Source of the DNA: Spirosoma pollinicola
GTDB taxonomy: Bacteria; Bacteroidota; Bacteroidia; Cytophagales; Spirosomataceae
Length of the DNA: 64,000 nt
Assembly: GCF_002831565.1 (NCBI RefSeq)
Contig: NZ_CP025096.1
Location: forward strand, 1,488,001-1,552,000
Direction: 5' to 3'
Shown: one piece after another, positions 42,775 to 52,167 of the stretch
How the letters are laid out: the number at the start of each line of letters is the position of its first letter
How positions within the stretch are numbered: position 1 is the stretch's first letter
Notes under the pieces: model-generated
Databases searched by the model: none
Told to the model about the DNA's origin: nothing
What the model saw: only the letters and a program-made list of their open reading frames with translations
Position numbers and translations under genes: made by a program

Positions 42775-42897
42775 CTTTGCTTTAGTGTCGAATATGGTAC
42801 GTATGTGTATCTAATCACCATTTACGATAAATCGGAAGAGAGTAGTATAAGAAAAGAACTCTTGCTGAAAATAGCCAAAGCTTTATTTGATAAATAA
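42775..42897 (+). pseudogene. Remnant of a RelE/HigB-like toxin C-terminus
   Basis: Between the atpZ-like and atpI-like genes, the frame from 42775 reads 40 codons to a TAA at 42895-42897 without a start codon, after an in-frame TGA. The peptide contains YVYLITIYDKSEESSIRKEL, which matches the conserved C-terminal end of RelE/HigB-type toxins (YLLTIYDKSE...). The N-terminal two thirds and any antitoxin are missing. It looks like decayed insertion debris rather than a working gene; recognition is by eye. Confidence 0.5.
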
Positions 42898-42971
42898 ACT
42901 TTAGTTTATGTGGTCAATAACCAGTTAAATCTTCCTTAACTAACAGAATAAAATTTGGCAAATTCTTTTTC

Positions 42972-43334
42972 ATGATCCGTATTATTTTATTTACAGTTTT
43001 TTTTGCAATTGTATTTTTCGTAGCTGAACGATATTTTGTTTCTTCCTGGGTGCACCCGACCTGGAAGGTTTTATTGATCTTTTTTTTTAGTGTCTCTTTT
43101 TTAACTCACCGGCTGGTAGAGTCTGGTTTACAGGGTGATCGGGAACGTTTTGTACCACTCTTCATGGGTGCAACGGTGGCCCGGTTGATATTGGGGCTGG
43201 CGTTCGTTGGTTTTTTTCTCTTCCGGCACATCGAGCAGCGTCGAACCTTTATTTTGGACTTTCTTGTACTATATATATGTTACACGGGCTTTGAGATTTG
43301 GACGCTTACTCGTAACTTGCGACGCGATTCGTAA
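42972..43334 (+). CDS. AtpI-like small membrane protein of the ATP synthase operon
   Basis: A 120-residue protein with four hydrophobic segments (about residues 3-18, 30-46, 64-84 and 90-108), matching the AtpI-like proteins that precede atpB in many operons. It may act as an assembly factor for the c-ring. It is less conserved than the F0 subunits, so the name rests on position and topology. It starts at ATG 42972 and ends 19 bases before atpB. Confidence 0.65.
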   Translation: MIRIILFTVFFAIVFFVAERYFVSSWVHPTWKVLLIFFFSVSFLTHRLVESGLQGDRERFVPLFMGATVARLILGLAFVGFFLFRHIEQRRTFILDFLVLYICYTGFEIWTLTRNLRRDS

Positions 43335-43353
43335 AAACGATTTGTCACATCAT

Positions 43354-44469
43354 ATGTTGCGTTCGGCTATTAATAAGATTTTATTTGCAACGGCTCTCAT
43401 TCTGAGCTCGTTAGTAGGTGCTCAGGCACAGGAGCATGCCCACGAGGGTGAAGCGCATGCCAATCATGAAGGGGAGGCAAAAGCCACCAAAGGTAAATTT
43501 GATGTCGGGGGCATGATTATGCACCACATTAAAGATGATCACGGCTGGGAGTTTGCCCACGGTGTTACACTACCATTACCCGTCATTTTATATTCTAAAG
43601 ATCGCGGTCTGGAAGTCTTCTCTTCGTCAAACTTAGCCCACGAAGCTACGTACAACGGCTACAAGAACGTACACGGCAAAATTCACCGGGTCAATGAAGC
43701 AGGTGAGGTTGATCACGAAGCGAAAGTCTATAACTTCTCGATCACCAAGAACGTAGCATCATTGCTATTGAGCGCCGTTATTATGTTACTTGTCTTTTCG
43801 GCTGTTAGCCGGGGCTATGCAAAAAACAAAGGCAAAGCACCTTCGGGTCTTCAATCGTTCCTGGAGCCGATCATTCTGTTCGTTCGGGATGAGATTGCCA
43901 AGCCAAGCATCGGCCCTAAATACACGAAGTATTTGCCTTACCTGCTTACACTGTTCTTCTTCATTCTGGTGAACAACCTGCTTGGGTTGTTGCCGGGTGC
44001 GGCCAACCTGACAGGTAATATCACCGTCACACTGGTGTTATCGGTTATCACTTTCCTGATCGTTACGTTCAGCGGAAACAAGCACTACTGGCTGCACATT
44101 CTGAAGCCAACGGGTGTTCCTGTAGCGTTGTTGCCTATTATGATTCCCGTTGAGATCGTCGGCGTATTCATGAAGCCATTATCGCTCATGATCCGGTTAT
44201 TCGCCAATATCACGGCTGGCCACATTATCATTTTAAGTCTGTTGGGCCTGATTTTTATGGCAAACAACATGGGTGGCATGGGCACAAGCCTTGCGATTAG
44301 TCCTGTTGTTCTGTTTTTTACCCTGTTTCTGAATTTGATCGAACTGCTGGTAGCGTTCCTGCAAGCGTTCATTTTTACCCTGCTAACGGCTATGTATATC
44401 GGTAGTGCGGTAGAAGATCACCACGAAGCCGATCACGGCATTGGCTACGAAGGCGCTGAAGCGCATTAA
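43354..44469 (+). CDS. atpB: F0F1 ATP synthase subunit a
   Basis: The half-channel subunit that guides protons to the c-ring. The ATG at 43354 is the right start: it gives a signal peptide ending AQAQ followed by a His/Glu-rich segment (residues 25-60), a long leader typical of Bacteroidota subunit a. A start at 43207 would overlap the previous gene. Membrane helices follow from about residue 150. The essential Arg is Arg281 in MIRLFANITAGHI, equivalent to E. coli Arg210. The last helix pair holds LFLNLIELLVAFLQAFIFTLLTAMYIG. Length 371. Confidence 0.95.
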   Translation: MLRSAINKILFATALILSSLVGAQAQEHAHEGEAHANHEGEAKATKGKFDVGGMIMHHIKDDHGWEFAHGVTLPLPVILYSKDRGLEVFSSSNLAHEATYNGYKNVHGKIHRVNEAGEVDHEAKVYNFSITKNVASLLLSAVIMLLVFSAVSRGYAKNKGKAPSGLQSFLEPIILFVRDEIAKPSIGPKYTKYLPYLLTLFFFILVNNLLGLLPGAANLTGNITVTLVLSVITFLIVTFSGNKHYWLHILKPTGVPVALLPIMIPVEIVGVFMKPLSLMIRLFANITAGHIIILSLLGLIFMANNMGGMGTSLAISPVVLFFTLFLNLIELLVAFLQAFIFTLLTAMYIGSAVEDHHEADHGIGYEGAEAH

Positions 44470-44547
44470 AATAATGGACAATGTAAAATGAATCATGTCG
44501 GCTATTAACGCATTATCCATTAGTCAATTTTACATTATCCATTTTAT
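44468..44547. repeat. AT-rich inverted repeat between atpB and atpE
   Basis: An arm at 44468-44493 (AAAATAATGGACAATGTAAA...) pairs with 44523-44547 (...TTTTACATTATCCATTTTAT) over about 24 positions with about four mismatches. It fills most of the gap before atpE and may fold in the mRNA. The words recall short AT-rich repeats elsewhere in the window (54870, 57000). Confidence 0.55.
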
Positions 44548-44577
44548 AAGTTGCAATCTTTTGTTTTTCACTAATAA

Positions 44578-44850
<273 letters not shown>

Positions 44851-45076
44851 TCTAGCCCTGGCTTCAGTAGATACCAAATTTGAGTAGGCTGGTTGCATTA
44901 GGCACTGGCATCGCTGCTCACCTATTTTCTGGAAACGTTTGCCCGTTTGGGATTGCCAGCGGGCAAACGTTCTCTAACAAAAGATTGAATTGACTTACGA
45001 TGTATGCATTACGAATTGGTAGTTTGTAACATACATAGTAACCAGCCAAGATATCATAAATCGAACTTTATAAATT

Positions 45077-45090
45077 GTAAATCGTAAATC
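45077..45090 (+). repeat. 14-base element directly before the atpF start
   Basis: GTAAATCGTAAATC ends one base before the atpF ATG. The identical 14 bases occur at 56995-57008, directly before the rodA start. The position in both cases suggests a spread repeat that has landed in, or become, the ribosome-binding region. Confidence 0.6.
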
Positions 45091-45091
45091 C

Positions 45092-45586
45092 ATGGATTTG
45101 CTAACTCCCGACCTCGGTCTTTTATTCTGGCAGGTAGTGGTTTTCCTCGGCCTGTTTCTTATTCTTCGTGCTTTTGCCTGGAAACCCATCACAGAAAGCC
45201 TGAACGAACGTGAAAATAATATTCAGAGCGCACTTGACCTGGCCGAAAAAACACGTCTGGAAATGACCGCCCTGAAAGCTGATAACGAAAAACTGCTTGC
45301 TCAAGCACGTACGGAGCGCGATGCTATTCTGCGTGGTGCTAAAGAAGCTTCCGACAAAATGATCGCTGATTCTCGCGAAAAAGCATCTGCTGAAGGACAA
45401 CGTATTCTGGAGCAGGCACGCGAGTCGATGCAGAACGAGCGGCAGGCTATTGTAGCACAGATGAAAAAAGAAGTTGTTATCCTCTCGCTTGACATTGCTG
45501 AAAAAGTTCTTCGTAAAGAGCTTAGCGATAAAACATCACAGGAGAAATTGGTAACAGACCTTGTATCTAATTCACGCTTAAACTAA
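45092..45586 (+). CDS. atpF: F0F1 ATP synthase subunit b
   Basis: The peripheral stalk that holds F1 to F0. One membrane helix at about residues 10-28 (LLFWQVVVFLGLFLILRAF), then WKPITESLNEREN and a long charged coiled coil to the C-terminus (residues 38-150) with alternating Ala, Glu and Arg. Length (164) and ATG start are normal. It lies eight bases before atpH, clearly the same transcript. Confidence 0.95.
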   Translation: MDLLTPDLGLLFWQVVVFLGLFLILRAFAWKPITESLNERENNIQSALDLAEKTRLEMTALKADNEKLLAQARTERDAILRGAKEASDKMIADSREKASAEGQRILEQARESMQNERQAIVAQMKKEVVILSLDIAEKVLRKELSDKTSQEKLVTDLVSNSRLN

Positions 45587-45593
45587 TTCGATT

Positions 45594-46133
45594 ATGGCAG
45601 TCGCTACAGTTGCCGCCCGCTACGCCAAATCGCTATTGGATCTGGCGCAGGAAAAAGGCCTGACCGAGACTATGTATAAGGACATGCAGTTCTTCAAGAA
45701 TACGGTGGATCAAAGTCGTCCATTAATGCTCATGCTGAAGAACCCCATTGTTCGTGCTGAGAAGAAAAGTGCCGTATTGACTGCCGCATTTAATAAGCGT
45801 GTTGATCCCATGACAATGGCGTTTTTTCAAATTATTGCCAAAAAGAATCGTGAGGGCATCATGGATGCCATTGCTGAACAATTCATCTCGCAATACAATA
45901 AATTGAAGGGAATTGAACGGGCCAATGTTGTTACAACTGTTCCATTGACAGATGCACAACGTGAGCAATTCAAGGCTATTGTCATGAAAACAACCGGTTG
46001 TAAGGTGGTTGAACTGGAAGAAAAACTGGACTCAAAGTTGATCGGTGGCTATGTGTTGAACCTTGGTGACCGTCAGGTTGACGGGTCTATTCGAAGCCAA
46101 CTGAATGACCTGCGGTTGAAGTTTCTAAATTAA
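45594..46133 (+). CDS. atpH: F0F1 ATP synthase subunit delta
   Basis: Joins the peripheral stalk to the top of F1. The N-terminal helical domain (VAARYAKSLLDLAQEKG) and the C-terminal LIGGYVLNLGDRQVDGSIRSQLNDLRLKF are family marks. Length 179. In most operons atpA and atpG come next, but here a terminator and a convergent gene follow, so the F1 alpha and gamma genes are elsewhere. Confidence 0.95.
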   Translation: MAVATVAARYAKSLLDLAQEKGLTETMYKDMQFFKNTVDQSRPLMLMLKNPIVRAEKKSAVLTAAFNKRVDPMTMAFFQIIAKKNREGIMDAIAEQFISQYNKLKGIERANVVTTVPLTDAQREQFKAIVMKTTGCKVVELEEKLDSKLIGGYVLNLGDRQVDGSIRSQLNDLRLKFLN

Positions 46134-46209
46134 GAAGCCTAAAGCGCGGGTGCTAGTTTGCACTGTGCTCAAAACATAAAGTGGGTTCTCGTGCACGTTC
46201 GTTATCCAT

Positions 46210-46249
46210 AAAAAAATGCGCTGGTCAAAACTGACCAGCGCATTTTTTT
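46210..46249. terminator. Strong bidirectional terminator after atpH
   Basis: A perfect 18-bp stem (AAAAAAATGCGCTGGTCA / TGACCAGCGCATTTTTTT) with a 4-base loop, flanked by A and T tracts, lies between the atp operon and the convergent beta-lactamase-like gene. It ends transcripts from both sides. Confidence 0.93.
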
Positions 46250-46265
46250 ATGTTGAATCAGTGTG

Positions 46266-47177
46266 TTACCACCACTTTTCATAACCCTTGGCTGGCTTCC
46301 AGGTTGATTTCGGTTCAAAGTGGTGCCAGAGTATAGCTGAAACATTTCTTAGTAGCTCAAATCCTTCGTTTGTCCGTTCCCAGCTTTCGTCTTTCTGGTT
46401 TTTTGTCATAATACAATAAACATATTCCCCGTGGGGTGCGTGAACAAATACAACCTCCGAACGCGACTGGTTAACTGCGCCATTCTTACAGGCTGTTTTG
46501 ATTTCAGATGGAATTTGCGATAAACCGTCATTGTCCCAATACTGACGACCCAGATTTCGATACATTTCGTCGCTGGCATCGGGGCTAACGGCTCTCCCTT
46601 GCCGTATGTATGTCAGTAAGTTCGCCATTTCACGAGGGGTGGTTTGCCCCCAGCCGTATTGGGTGCGGCTGGCTTCGCGACCCGGTGTGCGGGAGTTGAC
46701 CCGTGTCTGATGAAATCCATTTGTTTCCAGCCAGTTATTAATCGCAGTACCGCCACCCGCCAGAGCCTGACACCACAAACTGCCTGTGTTATCACTCACG
46801 GTTTCCATGAGCATGACCACTTCGCTAAGCGGTATTTTGGTGCCGTCTTTTAAGGAACCCACAATGCCGTCGTCGTAGTGAAGTGAGTCCTTGTAAACGA
46901 GCGGCTCAGTGTATGTCAACTCTCCTTTGTGCAGCTTATCGAAGAGGCCACATTGGATTGGAATCTTGATCGTACTGGCCGTTGGGAAGAGCGTATCGGC
47001 GTTGATCGCAACAGTTTTTCCAGTGCGTAAATTGTATACATAAACACCAGCATCGCCCCGAAAGCCACTTAATGCACTACGGAGTTGGCGCTCCAGAGAA
47101 GCGTCAACGCGCGTTGTCTGGCCATTGGTAATGAATGTATATGAGAAAAAGAGTGTAAAAAGAAACGAGACGCGCAT
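46266..47177 (-). CDS. Class A beta-lactamase-like serine hydrolase, atypical
   Basis: An exported protein of the class A beta-lactamase fold. Residues 1-19 are a signal peptide. Motifs: Ser68-x-x-Lys71 (STIK), Ser128-Asp129-Asn130 (SDN) and Lys231-Asn-Gly233 in place of KTG. The omega-loop Glu166 of true class A enzymes (aligned from TRLDRWEPELN) seems replaced: here TRVNSRTPGRE, with Thr at that place and a Glu four residues on. Deacylation may therefore be weak or differ, and the protein may have another role, such as peptidase or penicillin binding. It overlaps the GNAT gene by one base. Confidence 0.78.
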   Translation of the reverse strand: MRVSFLFTLFFSYTFITNGQTTRVDASLERQLRSALSGFRGDAGVYVYNLRTGKTVAINADTLFPTASTIKIPIQCGLFDKLHKGELTYTEPLVYKDSLHYDDGIVGSLKDGTKIPLSEVVMLMETVSDNTGSLWCQALAGGGTAINNWLETNGFHQTRVNSRTPGREASRTQYGWGQTTPREMANLLTYIRQGRAVSPDASDEMYRNLGRQYWDNDGLSQIPSEIKTACKNGAVNQSRSEVVFVHAPHGEYVYCIMTKNQKDESWERTNEGFELLRNVSAILWHHFEPKSTWKPAKGYEKWW

Positions 47178-47638
47178 CAGGATTGTATGGGTTTAACTAA
47201 TTTGATATGAGTTCGGGTGAAGGCTTCCCGTTCGTAAAAGCGGATGGTATCCGTACGTTTTTGGTTTGTTGTAACTTCCAGATTTACGAAGTTTTGCTCA
47301 ATGGAAAGCTGATTGAGGGCGGCAATAAGCTGATGTCCGATGTGCTGATTTCGGACTTCTGGCCGGACGTATAACTCCTGTATTTCACCAACTTTGCCGC
47401 TGTGATGTAACAGATATTGAACGTGGCAACTCACAAAACCGAGCACATTACCCTGCCGTTCGGCCACAAGGTAATGGATGTGAGGATTACTGAGATTGAA
47501 GAAAAAAACCGAATTAAACGCTGTTGTATCCAACGTGGTTTCTTCCAACGCACACACAAAATCATAAATAATTGACGCGTCATTTGGGGTAACGGCGCGA
47601 ATGTCTACGTTGGCCGGTAAAGTAGATTGAGTAGGCAC
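47177..47638 (-). CDS. GNAT family N-acetyltransferase
   Basis: Transfers an acetyl group from acetyl-CoA to a small-molecule or protein amine. The acetyl-CoA loop is QELYVRPEVRNQHIGHQLIAAL with the R/QxxGxG/A pattern, and the end NQKRTDTIRFYEREAF is typical. The start is GTG at 47638. The stop codon overlaps the ATG of the beta-lactamase-like gene (TGATG), so the two are probably translated as a coupled pair. Substrate unknown. Confidence 0.85.
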   Translation of the reverse strand: MPTQSTLPANVDIRAVTPNDASIIYDFVCALEETTLDTTAFNSVFFFNLSNPHIHYLVAERQGNVLGFVSCHVQYLLHHSGKVGEIQELYVRPEVRNQHIGHQLIAALNQLSIEQNFVNLEVTTNQKRTDTIRFYEREAFTRTHIKLVKPIQS

Positions 47639-47712
47639 AATGATTTATAGCGGTATACGCCCTGGAGCGAATTTACGCCTTTAAGTTCGTCAATTTTTGT
47701 CCTGTTGCTTAC

Positions 47713-48945
47713 ATGTCTATGAACAAAATCATCGCCTTTGCTTTTGCAGGTTTAGTCACGGCCTGTTCGGGGCGGAAAGCTGATACCGACGATACGCAAA
47801 CGAATCAATCGACTGTGGATACCCTGCCAACTACCTCTTTCGACAGAGACCGGGACTTTTTACGTCAATACCACCCCGACCTGATTGAGCTACAGAATGG
47901 TGAGGCACACGCCCTGATTTGTCCAGCCTATCAGGGGCGGGTGATGACCAGTAGTGCCGACGGAAAAGCCAGTTATGGTTGGATCAACTACGACTTAATT
48001 AAATCGGGGAAGTTACTGCCGCATATGAATGCCTTTGGGGGCGAAGATCGATTCTGGCTTGGACCGGAAGGCGGGCAGTTTGCGCTCTATTTCAAAAAAG
48101 GCGATCCCTTCGACGCCGACCATTGGCAAACACCAGCCGCTATTGACTCTGAACCATTTACCCGTACAGATAGCTCGCAGACGTCAGCTACGTTTACACG
48201 TACGGTATCGCTGACAAATTACACGGGCACCCGCTTCGATATTGGTATTGCGCGAACAGTTCGGCTATTAACGAAAGAACTAATAACCAGGCAGTTAGCT
48301 GTTAATTCTGAATCGATAAAAGTGGTTGGGATTCAATCTGAGAATTCAATTGCAAATAAAGGGAAACAGGCCTGGACAACAGAAACGGGTATGCCGTCGA
48401 TCTGGATTTTGGGTATGATGAATGCATCGCCCAAGGCGACAATTATTATTCCCTACAAGCCGGGTAAAGGACAGCCCATAAATGATGCCTATTTTGGCGA
48501 AGTACCCGCCGACCGGTTGCGAATGGGAAAAACATCGGCGCTGTTAACGGCCGACGCCAACTTTCGGAGTAAAATTGGCGTGTCGCCCAGCAGGGTTACT
48601 GGCTGGATTGGCAGTTACGATCCCACGGCTAAAACCTTAACACTTGTCACCTATGAGGTTGATCCAACGAATATCCGATACGTCAACTCCGCCTGGGAAC
48701 ATCAGAAAGAACCGTTTTCCGGAGATGTTATCAATGCATATAATGATGGGCCGATGAAGCCCGGTCAATCACAAATGGGGAAATTTTACGAGCTGGAGTC
48801 TTCATCGCCAGCGGCCGGGTTAGCCCCCGGTGCCAGCCAGCACCACCGGCATACAACATTTCATGTGCAGGGAACGGAACAAGAATTGAATGAGCTGGCG
48901 AAACGATTTCTGTTAACGGATTTGACGTCTATAACGGACAAATAG
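47713..48945 (+). CDS. Lipoprotein of DUF6786 type, possibly mutarotase-like
   Basis: A lipoprotein with lipobox LVTAC and a Thr/Asp-rich linker. The core has GRVMTSSADGKASYGWINYDLI, GGEDRFWLGPEGGQFALYF and QHHRHTTFHVQG. The opening GGEDRFWLGPEGG and the overall beta-rich composition suggest a galactose-mutarotase-like sandwich; I recall such proteins under DUF6786 but this is from memory. No catalytic assignment. ATG start at 47713; stands alone and convergent with the SDR gene. Confidence 0.65.
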   Translation: MSMNKIIAFAFAGLVTACSGRKADTDDTQTNQSTVDTLPTTSFDRDRDFLRQYHPDLIELQNGEAHALICPAYQGRVMTSSADGKASYGWINYDLIKSGKLLPHMNAFGGEDRFWLGPEGGQFALYFKKGDPFDADHWQTPAAIDSEPFTRTDSSQTSATFTRTVSLTNYTGTRFDIGIARTVRLLTKELITRQLAVNSESIKVVGIQSENSIANKGKQAWTTETGMPSIWILGMMNASPKATIIIPYKPGKGQPINDAYFGEVPADRLRMGKTSALLTADANFRSKIGVSPSRVTGWIGSYDPTAKTLTLVTYEVDPTNIRYVNSAWEHQKEPFSGDVINAYNDGPMKPGQSQMGKFYELESSSPAAGLAPGASQHHRHTTFHVQGTEQELNELAKRFLLTDLTSITDK

Positions 48946-48954
48946 TTTAAACAA

Positions 48955-49620
48955 TTAATATGCCTGCAAGGCATCTGACTCGAAAATATGATTGCCGGTT
49001 AATTGTTGCTGTGTTGTTACAAACATGGCATTGGCAACTTTTGACCCCTCAACAGCTCTGTATTTAATCGGAATCAAGGGCTTCAGCACGCGCATGGCCC
49101 CCTCGGCAATACGTTCGCCCAGCCGCGATTCAGTACGCCTAGCCGTTGACCGATTGCCAAGAAGGAGGGAGGGTCGGAAAATAAGGAGCGTTGGGAAGTT
49201 TAATGAAGCCAAATCGCGTTCTACTTCGCCCTTGACCCGATTATAAAAAAATGATGACTCCGTGTCGGCACCCATCGATGTAACAATAGCGAACTGTTGG
49301 GCACCGTTCGCTAAACCAAGGCGGGCAATATCCAGCGGGTATTTGTAATCTACTTTTTGGAAAGCATCTTTGGAACCGGCTTTTTTCATTGTTGTACCGA
49401 GACAGCAAAATATATCGTCGGCTTGTGTCACTAATCCATTTGGATGATCGAAATCAAACTGAACTTCCTGTAAGCGAGGATGTTGCCAGCCTAACGATTT
49501 TCGTGCTAAAACTTTGACGTTTGAATAGACAGAGGAGTTAACAAGCTGGTGAGTTAATTGATTGCCAATAAGACCTGTTGCACCAAGTACTAAAGCTGTT
49601 TTTTGAGTAGGTATAGTCAT
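48955..49620 (-). CDS. NAD(P)H-binding atypical short-chain dehydrogenase
   Basis: A cytoplasmic Rossmann protein of the TIP30/CC3-like branch. The N-terminal motif is GATGLIGNQLTHQL. DDIFCCLGTTMKKAGSKDAFQKVDYKYPLDIARLG is typical of the branch, as is IVTSMGADTESSFFYNRVKGEVERDL, where the Tyr-x-x-x-Lys pair (FYNRVKG) is kept. C-terminal TLLIFRPSLLLGNR follows. Substrate unknown. Length 221. ATG start at 49620; 76 bases separate it from the divergent large plug-domain gene. Confidence 0.82.
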   Translation of the reverse strand: MTIPTQKTALVLGATGLIGNQLTHQLVNSSVYSNVKVLARKSLGWQHPRLQEVQFDFDHPNGLVTQADDIFCCLGTTMKKAGSKDAFQKVDYKYPLDIARLGLANGAQQFAIVTSMGADTESSFFYNRVKGEVERDLASLNFPTLLIFRPSLLLGNRSTARRTESRLGERIAEGAMRVLKPLIPIKYRAVEGSKVANAMFVTTQQQLTGNHIFESDALQAY

Positions 49621-49696
49621 GTTTAGGAAGAGGCTGTTTTTGCTAATTTAGTCACGTCATTGCTAAGGAAAAGCACCACTAGCCAAATTCTATTTT

Positions 49697-52165
49697 ATGC
49701 GTCCAGCTATTTCCATACCTGTTAGATTGTTTTTTATTCTCGCGGGTACTTTATTTTTTTCTTTTCGGCCTAATGATGATGAATTCATCAAACGATTGCT
49801 CGAACAGTTTCGTGTTTATATAAACCAGCAACCTACCGAGAAGGTCTATATTCATATCGACCGGGACACCTACCTGACAGGGGAGACCGTTTGGCTGAAA
49901 GGATACATGTTCGACGGATACACTCACACAGCGGATACGCTTAGTAGTGTACTGTATGTGGAGTTAGTGGACCCTTATGCCCGGCAGGTTTGCCTTCGGA
50001 CGCAGCTTCGCGCAACAGGCAGTTATGCCATCGGTCAACTGATATTACCTGATTCACTTCCAGCGGGTTCATATCAACTTCGGGCTTATACCAACCTGAT
50101 GCGAAATTATTCGGAGAGTTACTTTTTTACGAAGACGCTGACGGTTTTACATGCTGACGATTCGAGCGTGAGGACTACTCCCGTAAAACAAACACAGCCC
50201 GACGTTCAGTTTTTACCCGAAGGGGGTCATCTGGTTACTGGATTAACAAGCCGCATTGCGTTCAAAGCTGTTAATTCGGTGGGGCAGGGAGTTGCAGCAA
50301 AAGGCTTTGTACTGGATGCGAAAAAAGATACGGTTATTGGTTTTTTTACCACTCACCTGGGCATGGGCCATTTTATGCTCAAGCCTGAACCGGCACAAAC
50401 CTACACCGCTTTTGTGCCGCTGCCAAACGGCACGCTCGCCAGCTATGCACTACCAGTCATACAGGAACAAGGTGTGGTCATGCAGGTTGAAAACTTGACG
50501 AATAAAGACAACGTGCTGGTATATGTGATGCACAACAAAGCCATTACTGATACTGCTGCAACCCTAACACTCGTTGCGCAAGCCGGAGGCCAGATTATTC
50601 AGGTGGCCAAAATACCCTTAACCCGAAAAATGGCCGCTGTCCGACTACCTCGGGCGACCTTTCCGGAAGGTATCGCCCAGCTAACGGTTTTTGATGAAAC
50701 CCAAAAGCCGGTTTGCGAGCGACTAATCTTTATCAATAAGAATGAGCAACTCAATGTTGCGGTCGTAGCAGATAAAGCCTCGTACAAAAATCGGGAGCAG
50801 GTTAACCTGACAATAAAAACGACCAATGCCGACGGTAAGCCACTCTCGGCTAATTTATCACTCGCGGCTGTCGATACCAAGTTAGCGCCCGAAGGTGATT
50901 CCAATAGTACGACCATTCGCTCTCACATATTGCTTTCGTCTGACCTGGTGGGTACAATCGAACAGCCTGATACCTATTTCAATCCCGAAAATAAAGACCG
51001 TTTGTTGCAACTGGATTTATTGCTGATGACACAAGGCTGGCGACGTTTTGCCTGGACTGATGTACTGTCGGGTACTATTCCAGTCCTGAAATACCCATAT
51101 GAAAAGGGATTGTCGTTAACTGGTAAAGTTGTGCGGCCTAACCAGAAGGACATTGGCGGCACAGTGAAGATGACATTTATTATTGCTAAAAAGGATAGTT
51201 CTCGCCAGATTCTGGCAGGCGAAAGCGACGAAGCCGGTAACTTCTGGGCGTATGATCTTGATTTTACGGACACTGCCACGGTGATGATCCAGGGATTGAA
51301 AGGTGCAGCCAATCGTAATCTGGTGATTACACTGGATCAACTACTGAAGCCAACTGTTACGATTGTTAAAGTCCCCTATAATCCGATGGAGTTCCGGCGC
51401 GACGAGCTAACTGACTTTATCCGCCGAACAAAAGAATATCAGGAAATCGAGCGCCAGATCAGGCAAAATAGAGAGGTCTTGTTGAACGCCGTTACGGTGA
51501 AAGCAAAGAAGTATGCGGAACGTGATTCTCGTGTTATTTACGGCACGCCCGATGCAACAGTTAAGTTCGATCAAACGAATACGTCGGGGCGACTAACCAT
51601 TCTGGATGTTATTCAGGGGCGTATTGCGGGCGTACAGGTAACTGGCAATGGGTTTAACGCGCGCGTGCAAATTCGGGGTGCTGCCAACTTCAATGGCCCT
51701 GTAGACCCGCTGTTTGTGCTGGATGGAATGCCAATGGATTTGCAGGCGATCTTAGGGATTTCCGTGCAGGACGTTGACAGGGTCGATGTGTTGAAAGGAG
51801 CGTCGGCAGCCATTTATGGTTCGCGAGCTTCGGGTGGGGTGATTTCAATCTTAACCAAACGGGGAAAGTCAGTTGACGAAATACCAAGAGAGGCTCCACC
51901 GGGAACGTTGCTGGCTAAATTGCCCGGCTATGCGCCCGTACGCGAGTTTTACTCACCCCGATATGACATTAAAAAGCCTGAACATGCGCGGCCAGATTAT
52001 CGGACAACGCTACACTGGGCACCCATGATTCAAACAGATATAGAAGGAAAAGCAACCGTTTCCTTCTATACATCAGATGCCAAAACCGACCTGCGTATTC
52101 GGGTGGAAGGTGCCACGCTGGATGGCCGACCGGTCGTAGGAGAAAGTAGGGTGCGGGTGGAATAA
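49697..52165 (+). CDS. Large exported protein with MG2-like domain and TonB-plug domain, no barrel
   Basis: An 822-residue protein of a Bacteroidota family without a defined function. A signal-peptide-like N-terminus (residues 5-25) is followed by an alpha-2-macroglobulin MG2-like strand domain (QPTEKVYIHIDRDTYLTGETVWLKGYMFDG). More Ig-like domains cover about 170-540. Residues about 605-735 match the TonB-receptor plug: LNAVTVKAKK, LDVIQGRIAGVQVTGNGFNARVQIRG, PLFVLDGMPMD and VDRVDVLKGASAAIYGSRASGGVISI. There is no 22-strand barrel after it; only about 95 residues with a last MG-like piece. Possibly a scaffold or receptor ectodomain. Confidence 0.8.
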   Translation: MRPAISIPVRLFFILAGTLFFSFRPNDDEFIKRLLEQFRVYINQQPTEKVYIHIDRDTYLTGETVWLKGYMFDGYTHTADTLSSVLYVELVDPYARQVCLRTQLRATGSYAIGQLILPDSLPAGSYQLRAYTNLMRNYSESYFFTKTLTVLHADDSSVRTTPVKQTQPDVQFLPEGGHLVTGLTSRIAFKAVNSVGQGVAAKGFVLDAKKDTVIGFFTTHLGMGHFMLKPEPAQTYTAFVPLPNGTLASYALPVIQEQGVVMQVENLTNKDNVLVYVMHNKAITDTAATLTLVAQAGGQIIQVAKIPLTRKMAAVRLPRATFPEGIAQLTVFDETQKPVCERLIFINKNEQLNVAVVADKASYKNREQVNLTIKTTNADGKPLSANLSLAAVDTKLAPEGDSNSTTIRSHILLSSDLVGTIEQPDTYFNPENKDRLLQLDLLLMTQGWRRFAWTDVLSGTIPVLKYPYEKGLSLTGKVVRPNQKDIGGTVKMTFIIAKKDSSRQILAGESDEAGNFWAYDLDFTDTATVMIQGLKGAANRNLVITLDQLLKPTVTIVKVPYNPMEFRRDELTDFIRRTKEYQEIERQIRQNREVLLNAVTVKAKKYAERDSRVIYGTPDATVKFDQTNTSGRLTILDVIQGRIAGVQVTGNGFNARVQIRGAANFNGPVDPLFVLDGMPMDLQAILGISVQDVDRVDVLKGASAAIYGSRASGGVISILTKRGKSVDEIPREAPPGTLLAKLPGYAPVREFYSPRYDIKKPEHARPDYRTTLHWAPMIQTDIEGKATVSFYTSDAKTDLRIRVEGATLDGRPVVGESRVRVE

Positions 52166-52167
52166 AG

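Noticed and set aside
43207..43353. N-terminal extension of atpB overlapping the previous gene
   Set aside because: It would overlap the AtpI-like gene by 128 bases and hide the signal peptide; the ATG at 43354 is better.
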